The notes under the pieces were generated by a model. That model had not been told where the DNA came from. It saw only the letters and a program-made list of their open reading frames with translations, and did not search any database. From contig JAWKVX010000009.1 of NCBI GenBank assembly GCA_041397825.1, positions 1 to 37,718 on the forward strand: a stretch of DNA of 37,718 nucleotides, in the 5' to 3' direction. Shown here piece after piece: positions 16,610 to 24,214 of the stretch. Source of the DNA: JANNSX01 sp041397825 (GTDB lineage Bacteria; Pseudomonadota; Alphaproteobacteria; Rhizobiales; Hyphomicrobiaceae). The first letter of the stretch is position 1, and each line of letters begins with the position of its first letter. A program made the position numbers and the translations under genes.

Positions 16610-17485
16610 ATGCCCGCCCTGTCCATTGCCGATGCCCGGGCTCTCGCCCGGTATGAGCAACTCAAGCGCCCGCTTCCGGCCTGGCACCCAAAGACCGCCT
16701 ACTACGGCGCCATCCGGATGGCGCTCACCATGATCGGCCCGCTGTCCGAAGGCATTGGTCTCGGCCTCCGTCATGGCTTCGATTCCGGCTTGATGCTGGA
16801 CTATGTCTACCGGAACGAGGCGCGAGGGACGGGGCCGCTCGGCCGCGCGATCGACCGGGTCTATCTCAACAGTCCTGGCTGGAAGGGCATCCGCGCCCGC
16901 GGCACGCTCGTCACCCGGGCCATCTCGGAGGAGATCGACGGCCAGCTCGAGGCCGGTCTGATGCCGGCGGTCGCGGACCTCGCCTGCGGCGGCGGGCGCT
17001 ACGCCTTGAGCGCACTCGCCGGCTTCCGTGGGAAGCCGATCGAGGCCAGGCTTTCGGACTACGAGCCGGCCAATGTCAGGGCCGCGGCAGCGCTGGCGCG
17101 TGAACTCGGCGTGCACGCCCGCTTCGAGCAGGCGGATGCCTTCGCCACTGCGGATCTCGATCGGATCGGCTTTGCACCGACTCTCGTCGTGGTCTCCGGC
17201 CTGCACGAGATCGTCCCGGATGACGCGAGGCTCAGGCAGCATCTCAAGGACCTGGCCGTGCGCATGGCCCGCCCCGCGACGCTGCTTCTGACGGTGCAGC
17301 CGCATCATCCGCAGCACGAGCTGATTGCGCGCTGCCTCAACGCGCATTCTGGCGGGCGCTGGGTGATGCGACTTCGGCCGCTCGAGACGACGCTCGCCTG
17401 GCTCGAGGACGCCGGCTTCGTGCCCGATGGTGTGACGATGGAGGATAGCCAGATCTTTGGTGTGGTGCGGGCGCGGCTGAGGTGA
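16610..17485 (+). CDS. Class I SAM-dependent methyltransferase, PF12147-like
   Basis: This protein has 291 residues from ATG 16610 (MPALSIADAR), which has GGAG at 16601-16604; the ATG at 16586 sits inside the upstream palindrome. The segment DYVYRNEARGTGPLGRAIDR (about residues 65-84), followed by LNSPGWKGIRAR, resembles the PF12147 methyltransferases, some of which are fused to alpha/beta hydrolases. The Rossmann core has motif I VADLACGGGRYAL (~122-134), an acidic SDYEPANV end of strand 2, and VVVSGLHEIV. It uses S-adenosylmethionine; the acceptor is unknown. The gene converges with higA, with 12 bases between stops. Confidence 0.8.
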   Translation: MPALSIADARALARYEQLKRPLPAWHPKTAYYGAIRMALTMIGPLSEGIGLGLRHGFDSGLMLDYVYRNEARGTGPLGRAIDRVYLNSPGWKGIRARGTLVTRAISEEIDGQLEAGLMPAVADLACGGGRYALSALAGFRGKPIEARLSDYEPANVRAAAALARELGVHARFEQADAFATADLDRIGFAPTLVVVSGLHEIVPDDARLRQHLKDLAVRMARPATLLLTVQPHHPQHELIARCLNAHSGGRWVMRLRPLETTLAWLEDAGFVPDGVTMEDSQIFGVVRARLR

Positions 17486-17497
17486 GTGGCGGTGCGG

Positions 17498-17836
17498 TTA
17501 CGGCGCTGACGCTACAGCAGGCCGTCGCCGCGCGGGAACAATCGGCGCGATCGACACCGGCGCCATGCGCTCGGCCATCCAGACGTCGTGCTGCATCTGC
17601 AGCGCCAGCCAGTAGCGGGCTCCCGTGCCCAGCGCAACGCCCAGTCGTTGAGCGAGGTCGAGCTTGATGCCACGGCGCTCGTCCAGAATGGCATCGAGCT
17701 TGCGGGTCGGAACTCCGAGATGCTCGGCGAGCTCGGCGGCCGTGATGCCGAGCCGGGGAAGCAGCTCCTCGCGGAGAATCTCGCCCGGGTGCGGTGGCTT
17801 CGTCTCGTGGCCGGTCAGGTCGCGTCCGACTTGCAT
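17498..17836 (-). CDS. higA: HigA-type antitoxin (XRE-family addiction module), no adjacent toxin
   Basis: This 112-residue protein has the HigA hallmark PHPGEILREELLPRLGITAAELAEHLG, then a second HTH helix PTRKLDAILDERRGIKLDLAQRLG and the closing GTGARYWLALQMQHDVW. HigA antitoxins bind DNA, repress their own operon and neutralise the HigB mRNA interferase. No HigB-like gene (~90-100 residues) is present on either side: upstream is non-coding DNA and downstream is the convergent methyltransferase. This is therefore an orphan antitoxin or a repurposed regulator. The C-terminus after residue ~93 is a short Pro/Arg/Ala-rich tail. A perfect dyad at 17878-17894 lies 42 bases upstream of the start. 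Confidence 0.88.
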   Translation of the reverse strand: MQVGRDLTGHETKPPHPGEILREELLPRLGITAAELAEHLGVPTRKLDAILDERRGIKLDLAQRLGVALGTGARYWLALQMQHDVWMAERMAPVSIAPIVPARRRPAVASAP

Positions 17837-17877
17837 TGGGATTTCCCGGCAGCGTTCCGCCGCCGGTCCTCATGTGC

Positions 17878-17894
17878 GTGACGGCACCCGTCAC
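17878..17894. promoter_or_regulatory. Palindromic operator candidate upstream of higA
   Basis: GTGACGG-CAC-CCGTCAC is a perfect 7-bp-arm inverted repeat with a 3-base centre, 42 bases upstream of the higA start. HigA-family antitoxins typically autoregulate through such palindromes over their promoter, so this is the best candidate site; it is a prediction. Confidence 0.5.
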
Positions 17895-18255
17895 AAATCA
17901 GTGAACGAGAGGTTAAGCTGGCGGGCGTTAACGGCGAATTAACGACCTGGGGCCGAGGGTCGCCGGCATGAACGGCAGATGAACAAAGCGTTCAGAGCGA
18001 GTTCAATGCCCGGGGCGTAGAACGACATCACCCTGGAACGGAAACGTATCTTCCCCGGCGTGATCCAGGGGCGCGGTGTCAGGGTCATCGCGCCCCACCC
18101 CCTCAAAAAAAGCTGCTCGAAGCGCGGAACCTGCGGTGGTCCGGGGGCATTGCCTTGTCATCTTCCGCCCCCTTGGCTAACGTTCACGCGACGGTCGCCT
18201 GCGGTCCAGCGGCGACCCAGCCCCAACCGCAACCCCCGAGCCCCGGAGAAGGTCC
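17895..18255. other. Non-coding region between higA and sodB
   Basis: No gene is supported here. Besides the CtrA-type site, it shows TGAAC/GTTCA around 17983-17997, a CCCTGGA (18031-18037) / TCCAGGG (18064-18070) pair, and an A7 run near 18106-18112. The sodB promoter should be in the second half, but no clear -35/-10 pair is visible. The length would allow a small RNA; I see no direct sign of one. Confidence 0.35.
17928..17942. promoter_or_regulatory. CtrA-type binding site TTAA-N7-TTAA
   Basis: TTAACGGCGAATTAA matches exactly the consensus TTAA-N7-TTAA bound by the alphaproteobacterial cell-cycle regulator CtrA. A third TTAA lies at 17913-17916. The site is 92 bases upstream of higA (minus strand) and about 314 bases upstream of sodB (plus strand). 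Four-base pairs of this type can occur by chance, but TTAA is rare in this GC-rich sequence. Confidence 0.45.
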
Positions 18256-18855
18256 ATGTCCTTCGCGCTTCCCGATCTCCCCTACGCCTACGATACCCTG
18301 CAACCGTATATGTCCAAGGAAACGCTGGAATTCCATCACGACAAGCATCATCAGGCTTACGTCACGAACGGCAACAACCTGCTCAAAGGTTCCGAGTGGG
18401 AAGGCAAGAGCCTGACGAAGATCGTCAAGGGCGCCTACGGCAAGAACGCCGGTCTCTTCAACAACGCCGGTCAGCACTACAACCATATCCACTTCTGGCA
18501 GTGGATGAAGCGCGGCGGTGGCGGCACCAAGATGCCGGGCAAGCTGGAGGCGAAGATCAAGTCCGACCTCGGGGGCTATGACAAATTCCGCGCCGATTTC
18601 GTGCAGGCCGGCCTGACGCAATTCGGCTCGGGCTGGTGCTGGCTCGCGGCCAAGGACGGCAAGCTTCAGATCATGAAGACGCCGAACGGCGAGAACCCGC
18701 TCGTCCATGGCGCGCAGCCGCTGCTCGGCTGCGATGTCTGGGAGCACTCCTACTACATCGACTACCGGAATGCCCGGCAGAAGTATCTTGAGGCATTCGT
18801 CGACAATCTCGTCAACTGGGACTATGTCGCCGCCATGGGCGAAGGCGTGGTCTGA
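18256..18855 (+). CDS. sodB: Superoxide dismutase, Fe type
   Basis: It dismutates superoxide to hydrogen peroxide and oxygen in the cytoplasm. The protein has 199 residues, normal for FeSOD, from ATG 18256 with GGAG shortly upstream. The metal ligands are visible: His27 (EFHHDKHH), His77 (YNHIHFW), and the Asp and His of the signature DVWEHSYY near residue 160. Gln73 in NNAGQHYNH corresponds to the Gln that marks the iron form; manganese enzymes usually have Gly there. No signal peptide. It is a single gene followed 153 bases later by a universal stress protein, so stress functions cluster here. Confidence 0.96.
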   Translation: MSFALPDLPYAYDTLQPYMSKETLEFHHDKHHQAYVTNGNNLLKGSEWEGKSLTKIVKGAYGKNAGLFNNAGQHYNHIHFWQWMKRGGGGTKMPGKLEAKIKSDLGGYDKFRADFVQAGLTQFGSGWCWLAAKDGKLQIMKTPNGENPLVHGAQPLLGCDVWEHSYYIDYRNARQKYLEAFVDNLVNWDYVAAMGEGVV

Positions 18856-18934
18856 CGGCGAAAGTCGAGATCAGCCGGGGGAGGCGTAGGCGGCTCGGCC
18901 TGCATTTCCCCTGGCGTCGCGGGGCCGCCGGTGC

Positions 18935-18948
18935 TTGATGCCGATCAA
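18935..18948. promoter_or_regulatory. Perfect FNR/FixK/Anr-type box upstream of the usp gene
   Basis: TTGATGCCGATCAA matches the full consensus TTGAT-N4-ATCAA of the Crp/Fnr oxygen-responsive regulators (FNR, Anr, FixK, FnrL). Its centre is about 67 bases upstream of the start codon of the universal stress gene at 19009, compatible with activation of that gene under low oxygen. The box is directly visible; which regulator binds it is inference. Confidence 0.7.
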
Positions 18949-19008
18949 GGGTCTTACATGTCCAATGATCGAATATCGCCCGGCGAATGGAACCATGGGT
19001 GAGAAGCC

Positions 19009-19440
19009 ATGACGATATTTCTCGTTCCCGTCGACGATTCGGACTACGCGCGCCGGGCCCTCGATTATGCCATCTCCCTTGCCGGAAAACTGGCCGGTCC
19101 GGCCAAGCTGCATATCGTGACATCGCATGACGAGGCCTATGTCTCCGAACGCATGATGGGGCACATCTCGGTCGAGAAGGTGCAGGAGATCCTGCAGAAG
19201 CATTCCGAGTCGATCCTCGAGCCGGCTGTCGAGGCGGCCCGGAAAGCGGGCGTCGATTTCGAGACCGAGGTCCTGATCGGGCATACGGCGGAGGCCGTGG
19301 CAGCCCGCGCCAAGTCGCTCGGCGCCGATGCCATCATCATGGGCACGCGTGGTATGTCCGCCGTCTCCAACCTCGTCATGGGCTCGGTGGCGACCAAGGT
19401 CGTGCATCTCGCGGAGGTGCCGGTGACGCTCGTCAAGTAG
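19009..19440 (+). CDS. Universal stress protein, UspA family, ATP-binding type
   Basis: This 143-residue single Usp domain starts at ATG 19009. The N-terminal strand TIFLVPVDDSDYARRALDYA and the C-terminal nucleotide motif GTRGMSAVSNLVMGSVATKVV (G-x2-G-x9-G-S/T) identify the ATP-binding subgroup. The final VPVTLVK is the usual last strand. Usp proteins are cytoplasmic dimers induced by starvation, oxygen limitation or other stress. The perfect FNR/FixK-type box 61 bases upstream argues for induction at low oxygen, a common setting for usp genes. It converges with the following minus-strand gene. Confidence 0.93.
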   Translation: MTIFLVPVDDSDYARRALDYAISLAGKLAGPAKLHIVTSHDEAYVSERMMGHISVEKVQEILQKHSESILEPAVEAARKAGVDFETEVLIGHTAEAVAARAKSLGADAIIMGTRGMSAVSNLVMGSVATKVVHLAEVPVTLVK

Positions 19441-19461
19441 ACGGCGTCACCGTCGGCATGT

Positions 19462-22400
19462 TCAGGCGCCCACCAGCGCCAGCACGCGAAGCGGGCTGCC
19501 CGAGCCGTTCTCGATCTTGAGCGGCGCGGTTACCAGGATGGCCCCGGTTGCCGGCAATTGATCGAGATTGCAGAGGCTCGCCAAGCCGAACTTGTTGGCG
19601 CCATGCATCAGATTGTGGGCCGGGAAGGCGGGCTCGAAGGCGAACGCCTGGCCGGCGTCGGTCCCGACGGCCTCGACGCCAAAGCCGTTGACGTCTCGCT
19701 CGTTGATGAGGAAGCGTACGGCATCGGCGCTCGGGCCCGGCACATGCGGCCCGTCCTCCTTGGCATTGAGGAAGCGGGCGGGATCGGTTCGCTTCGACCA
19801 ATCGGTCCGCATCAACACCCAGGCGCCTGCCGGAATCCGGCCGTGCTTCTCCTCGAAAGCCCAGATGTGCTTCACCTCGAGCAGGAACTTCTCGTCGGCG
19901 GCGACCTCCTTGGAGCAGTCGATGACGATCGCCGGGGCAATGAAGCGCTTGACGGGAATCGTATCAGTGGCGCCGTTCTTGTGGTCCTTGCCGGTCACCC
20001 AGTGGATCGGCGCATCGAAATGCGTGCCCGTGTGCTCGCCGAGTGCCAGGTTGTTCCAGTACCAGGCTGGGCCGCGATCGTCGTAGTGGGAGATCTCGGT
20101 CATCGAGAAGGGGCTGGTCTGGGCAAACTGCGGCGGCAGCTGGATGACGGGCGTCCGGGCGTTGAGCGTCTGGGTCAGGTCGATGACCCGGAGCGAGCCG
20201 TCGGCGATGCCGGCGGTGAGCTCGGAGAGGGTGTGCGCCCGCGTGCGGCCCTTGGCGGTCGCGGGTGCGGCCGCAATGCTTGGACGCTCAGGGACCGGCG
20301 CGCTGCCGTCGGTCGGCAGGCCCGCACTCGATTTCCAGGCTCCCATCAGCGTATTGGCAGGCAGCGTCGGGTCGAGCAGCTTCTTGGCCTGCTCCCGGCC
20401 GGCGATCGGCAGGCCCGTCGGATCGATCAGGCCGATTTGCGTCAGCACGGAGGCCTGATCCCAGTAGATATGCTCGCTTGCCACCTTGTCGCCGCGGAAC
20501 TGTATGATGCCGACGAGCGGCACCTCGACATAGCGCCCCGTCGGCTTGATGCCCGGCAACATCCAATCGATTTCGCGCGTGTGCGTGAAGCAGAATACCA
20601 TCTCGTCGACGATGCGGTCGGGTCCGACCGTGCGCGAGACGGGGATGATCTTCGTATCCTCCGGGTTCGACGGGATGAAGTGGTATTTGTAGAACCGCCG
20701 CTGCTCCTCGTAGCCGACGGCGCCGGTCATGGTCGGGATGTGGTTGACCCAGGGATCGCCCACCATGGTCTCCATGGTGTCGTCGACATTCTTCGTGACG
20801 AACTCGGTGGCGACATGCTCCTCCCAGACCGGGGCGATATCGTAGACCGGCCCCATGACGCGCTTCAGAAGCGTTAGCGTGCGCGTCATCGCCATCGTGG
20901 CGGCCGGCCGGTCGAAGGAGTCACGGCCAGGTGTGGCGAAAGCATTGTCGACGCCCGGATAGCTGTAGACCTCGACGTCGGGCCTGGCCCTGAAGGCGTC
21001 GGTGATCCGTTGCTGAACCTCCGTGGGCATATGATGATCGCCGCCGGCGATATGCACGAGCATCGGACAGCGAACCTGCCGGGCTTCGCCGAGATACTGG
21101 TCGAGGTCGACGCCATAGTAGGAGACGGCGCAATCGACATCGGTGCGCGCGGCGGCAAGAAAAGCGAGCGTACCGCCGAATGTGTGGCCGAGGATGCCGA
21201 CCTTGCCGGCCTGCTCCGGCCGCTTCCGGAGGGTGCCGATGGTCTGGGCGAGATCGGCGACGCCGGACTTCATATCGAAGCCTCGATAGAGGGCGAGTGC
21301 GCGCGGCCGGTCCGTCTCGCCGTAGCCGAGCTCGACGCCCGGCTGTTGGCGCCAGAAGATGTCCGGGACGAGAACGACATAGCCTTCCTCGGCAAAGGTA
21401 TCGGCCAGCTTCCGGATGGTCGTGTTGATGCCGAAGATGTCCGGCAGGAGAACCAGGCCCGGTCCGGTGCCGCTGGCGGGCTTCGCCATATAGGCCGTGA
21501 ATGTGCGGCCATCGCCGGCTTCGATGTCGATTGTTCGGGCCACGATTCGTCCTCCACTCTTGGTCTCGGCGGGGCGGCTTGGCTGACGCGCCACCTTGCT
21601 GTGCGGCAGGTCGGTGCCGCTGACAATCGTCGGTCTTTGCTCAGGGTTAACATCGGCTGCCTCCGAAGGAGTCTGCCGATCGAGCCAGCCGGGGTCGACT
21701 TCCGGCAACGGTATCGCGTCGATGAGCCGGCGCGTGTAGGGATGCTCAGGCCGGTCGAAGATCTGGGCCGTCGGTCCCTCCTCGACGATCCGCCCCTGCA
21801 GCATGACGACGACGCGCTCGCAGAGCACGCGCACGACCGCGAGGTCATGGGCGATGAAGGCGAGGGCGAGACCCATCTCCTTCTGCAGAGTGCGAAGCAG
21901 CATCAGAATCTGCGCCTGCGTCGAGACATCGAGGCCGGACACGATCTCGTCGGCGAGGATGAAGGCCGGCTGGTTGACGATGGCGCGGGCGATGCCGGCA
22001 CGCTGACGCTGGCCGCCGGAGAGTTGATGAGGATAGCGACGGCCGTGCTCGGACGAGAGCCCGGCCCGCTCCAGCGCCTGCTCGGCAAGGCGTAGGGCCT
22101 CTCGTCGGCTGCTGGTCGCCAGCGCCGGCGCCATGATGCTCTCGAGAACCGTCCGCCGAGGGTTGAGACTGGTCAACGCGTTCTGGAAGATCATCTGCAT
22201 GCGTTTGCGGAGCGGCCGGAGCTCGGTCTCGTCGGCATGTGCTATGTCGCGGCCGTCGAACAAGACCCGGCCTGCCGACGGCTCGATCAGCCGAACGAGC
22301 GCGCGACCGAGCGTCGTCTTGCCGGAACCGGACTCGCCGACGATGCCGACGGCCTCGCCCGGGCGGATCGAGAAGCTGATGCCATGCAGGATGCGGGTCA

Positions 22401-22485
22401 TCGGCGCGGCGCCGAGTAACGGTTTCCGGGCGAGGTCCGGCAATCTGACCTCGAGGTTCTCGGCGATGAGCAGCGGCATGCTCAT
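19462..22485 (-). CDS. Four-domain fusion: oligopeptide ABC ATPase, DLH-like hydrolase, SnoaL/NTF2-like, cyclase
   Basis: One uninterrupted frame of 1007 residues. Residues 1-265 are a DppF/OppF-type ATPase (Walker A GESGSGKTT 50-58, signature LSGGQRQR 155-162, Walker B FILADE, His213). Residues 270-314 are a low-complexity linker. Residues 315-545 are a dienelactone-hydrolase fold (LLPDIFGINTTIRKLADTFAEEGY); the nucleophile elbow reads GHTFGG (433-438) instead of G-x-C-x-G-G, and the late histidine position reads VDNAF instead of GHAF, so this domain is probably inactive. Residues ~550-705 resemble SnoaL/NTF2 folds. Residues ~750-1007 are a cyclase (PF04199, kynurenine-formamidase-like) with the full metal motif HTGTHFDAPIH (818-828). 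GTG 21543, preceded by GGAGG, could start the enzyme part separately. It overlaps the second ATPase gene by four bases, so it belongs to the importer operon. Confidence 0.88.
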   Translation of the reverse strand: MSMPLLIAENLEVRLPDLARKPLLGAAPMTRILHGISFSIRPGEAVGIVGESGSGKTTLGRALVRLIEPSAGRVLFDGRDIAHADETELRPLRKRMQMIFQNALTSLNPRRTVLESIMAPALATSSRREALRLAEQALERAGLSSEHGRRYPHQLSGGQRQRAGIARAIVNQPAFILADEIVSGLDVSTQAQILMLLRTLQKEMGLALAFIAHDLAVVRVLCERVVVMLQGRIVEEGPTAQIFDRPEHPYTRRLIDAIPLPEVDPGWLDRQTPSEAADVNPEQRPTIVSGTDLPHSKVARQPSRPAETKSGGRIVARTIDIEAGDGRTFTAYMAKPASGTGPGLVLLPDIFGINTTIRKLADTFAEEGYVVLVPDIFWRQQPGVELGYGETDRPRALALYRGFDMKSGVADLAQTIGTLRKRPEQAGKVGILGHTFGGTLAFLAAARTDVDCAVSYYGVDLDQYLGEARQVRCPMLVHIAGGDHHMPTEVQQRITDAFRARPDVEVYSYPGVDNAFATPGRDSFDRPAATMAMTRTLTLLKRVMGPVYDIAPVWEEHVATEFVTKNVDDTMETMVGDPWVNHIPTMTGAVGYEEQRRFYKYHFIPSNPEDTKIIPVSRTVGPDRIVDEMVFCFTHTREIDWMLPGIKPTGRYVEVPLVGIIQFRGDKVASEHIYWDQASVLTQIGLIDPTGLPIAGREQAKKLLDPTLPANTLMGAWKSSAGLPTDGSAPVPERPSIAAAPATAKGRTRAHTLSELTAGIADGSLRVIDLTQTLNARTPVIQLPPQFAQTSPFSMTEISHYDDRGPAWYWNNLALGEHTGTHFDAPIHWVTGKDHKNGATDTIPVKRFIAPAIVIDCSKEVAADEKFLLEVKHIWAFEEKHGRIPAGAWVLMRTDWSKRTDPARFLNAKEDGPHVPGPSADAVRFLINERDVNGFGVEAVGTDAGQAFAFEPAFPAHNLMHGANKFGLASLCNLDQLPATGAILVTAPLKIENGSGSPLRVLALVGA
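21541..21555 (-). promoter_or_regulatory. Internal Shine-Dalgarno and GTG start at the ATPase/DLH junction
   Basis: Reading the minus strand, GGAGG (21555-21551) is followed by 7 bases and GTG (21543), in frame with the 1007-residue fusion at residue 315, just where the hydrolase domain begins. It could allow a separate 693-residue DLH-SnoaL-cyclase protein in addition to the fusion, or be the relic of a formerly separate gene whose upstream stop was lost. Confidence 0.55.
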
Positions 22486-23348
22486 TCCGCCGCCTCCCGC
22501 ATCGGCTCAACAGTCGCCTCGAGCACGTCCGGCGGCACCGGCCTCAGCTCGGCGCTCGGACGGTCGTGTCGGGGCGTCGCGGCGAGGAGCGCTCGCGTGA
22601 ACGCATGCCGCGGGCGGGCGAAGACCGCGGCCGTCGTCCCATGCTCGACGATCGTGCCGGCGTGCATGACCGAGATCCGATCGCAGATCTTGGCAACGAC
22701 GCCGAGATCGTGCGTGACGAACAGGATGGCCGTGCCGTGGCGCTGGCGGAGGTCGTGGATCAGTTTCAGAATCTGCTTCTGCACGGTGACGTCGAGCGCG
22801 GTGGTCGGCTCGTCGGCGACAATCAGCTTCGGCTCGGACGCAAAGGCGGTGGCGATCAGCACGCGCTGACGCATGCCGCCGGAGAGCTCGTGCGGATAGC
22901 GGCGCAGCACCGTCTCCGGATCGCGGATCTGAACCTCCTCGAGCAAGGCGAGCGCCTTGGCGCGGGACGCCTGCCGGGAGAGCCCCATGCGGAGCCGCAT
23001 CACGTCCGTCATCTGCGCCGCGATGCGTCGCGAGGGATTGAGGGCCGACAGTGGGTCCTGCGGAATGAGCGCGATCTCCCGGGCGGTCAGCGCCCGGTGC
23101 CGCTCCGGCCGGAGGCCGACGAGTTCGGTCGTCCGGAAGTGAATACTGCCGCCGTCGATCCTGATCGAGGCCGGCAATACGCCGAGCACGGCCTTGGCGA
23201 TCATCGACTTGCCGGCGCCGCTCAGGCCCACCAAGCCATGAACCTCTCCTTCGGCGACCGACATGGAGACTCCGCGAAGGATGGGCCGCGAGATCTCACC
23301 GGTCGTTCTTGCCTCCAGACGGTCGATAGTGAGGATCGGCATGCTCAT
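22482..23348 (-). CDS. Oligopeptide/dipeptide-type ABC ATPase, DppD/OppD-like
   Basis: This cytoplasmic ATPase of 288 residues starts at ATG 23348. Walker A is GLSGAGKS (~42-49), the Q-loop is in ALIPQDPLSALNPSRRI, the signature is LSGGMRQRVLIA, Walker B is LIVADEPTTALDVT, and the switch His is in LFVTHDLGVV. The C-terminal oligopeptide-family segment (RPRHAFTRALLAATPRHDRP) is shortened. Both ends overlap neighbours by four bases, so it is translationally coupled to the permease upstream and the ATPase fusion downstream. The heterodimer of the two ATPases should energise uptake; the substrate is not predictable from sequence. Confidence 0.93.
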   Translation of the reverse strand: MSMPILTIDRLEARTTGEISRPILRGVSMSVAEGEVHGLVGLSGAGKSMIAKAVLGVLPASIRIDGGSIHFRTTELVGLRPERHRALTAREIALIPQDPLSALNPSRRIAAQMTDVMRLRMGLSRQASRAKALALLEEVQIRDPETVLRRYPHELSGGMRQRVLIATAFASEPKLIVADEPTTALDVTVQKQILKLIHDLRQRHGTAILFVTHDLGVVAKICDRISVMHAGTIVEHGTTAAVFARPRHAFTRALLAATPRHDRPSAELRPVPPDVLEATVEPMREAAE

Positions 23349-24214
23349 CTGAGCACCGGGTCAAGCTCGGATTTGAGGCCATCGCCGAGAAGGTTCAGTC
23401 CGAGGACGGTGGCCAGGATCGCCAGCATCGGCAGGCTCAGGATGTAGGGCGCCTGATTGATGACCTGGCGTCCCTCGGCGATCATGCCGCCCCAAGTCGG
23501 CGCATCACTCGACAGCGAAAGGCCGACGAAGGAGAGGATCGCCTCGACGATGACGGCGATGCCCATCTCGAGCGTCAGGAGCACCAGGACGAGTGGCAGG
23601 ATGTTCGGCAGGATCTCGCGGAACAGGATGGCCTTGGGACTCTGCCCGGAGATCACCGCGGCATCGGCATAGTCCATGCGTCTTTGCTTGAGCGTCTCAG
23701 CCCGGACGACGCGGGCGAAGCGTGTCCAGTCGATGACGATGATGGCGATGATGACGGAGTAGAGACCGGTGCCGATGAGTGCGACGAGGATGATCGAGAG
23801 CAACACCGGCGGGAAGGACGTCCAGACGTCGATGAGACGGGAGATGACGGCGTCGGCGACGCCACCCAAATAGCCGGCGATGAGGCCGAGCAGGGTTCCG
23901 ATCAGCATCGTCGGGACGGCTGCCGCGATGGCGACCGTCAGCGCGATCCTGGCGCCGAAGATCAGTCGCGACAGGAGGTCTCGTCCCAGGCTGTCGGCGC
24001 CGAGCACATGGCCATGGCCGAGGCTCCAGGACGGTCCCTCGAGCTGGGCGACCAGGTCCTGCTCGAGCGGATCGAAAGGCGCGAGCAAGGGTGCGAAGAT
24101 CGCGACCAGAAGGAGTAGCGCGAGCAGGCCGCCGCCGACGGCGACACGCCAGTTGCGAAGGCACCTTGTCCATGTTCCGCGCTCGGCCGGCAATGTTGCG
24201 AGGCCCTCAACCAT
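23345..24214 (-). CDS. Peptide-type ABC permease, DppC/OppC-like
   Basis: This inner-membrane permease of 289 residues starts at ATG 24214 and overlaps the upstream permease gene by eight bases. An N-terminal cytoplasmic region and first membrane segment (LLALLLLVAIFAPLLAPFDP) precede the typical DppC motif HVLGADSLGRDLLSRLIFGAR. Five more hydrophobic segments follow. The EAA-like coupling loop is in DYADAAVISGQSPKAILFREILPN. It pairs with the DppB-like permease to form the translocation path. Confidence 0.93.
   Translation of the reverse strand: MVEGLATLPAERGTWTRCLRNWRVAVGGGLLALLLLVAIFAPLLAPFDPLEQDLVAQLEGPSWSLGHGHVLGADSLGRDLLSRLIFGARIALTVAIAAAVPTMLIGTLLGLIAGYLGGVADAVISRLIDVWTSFPPVLLSIILVALIGTGLYSVIIAIIVIDWTRFARVVRAETLKQRRMDYADAAVISGQSPKAILFREILPNILPLVLVLLTLEMGIAVIVEAILSFVGLSLSSDAPTWGGMIAEGRQVINQAPYILSLPMLAILATVLGLNLLGDGLKSELDPVLR

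Noticed and set aside
21010..22095. 361-codon plus-strand frame opposite the ABC-ATPase/DLH fusion
   Set aside because: Antisense shadow, no family features or start signal.
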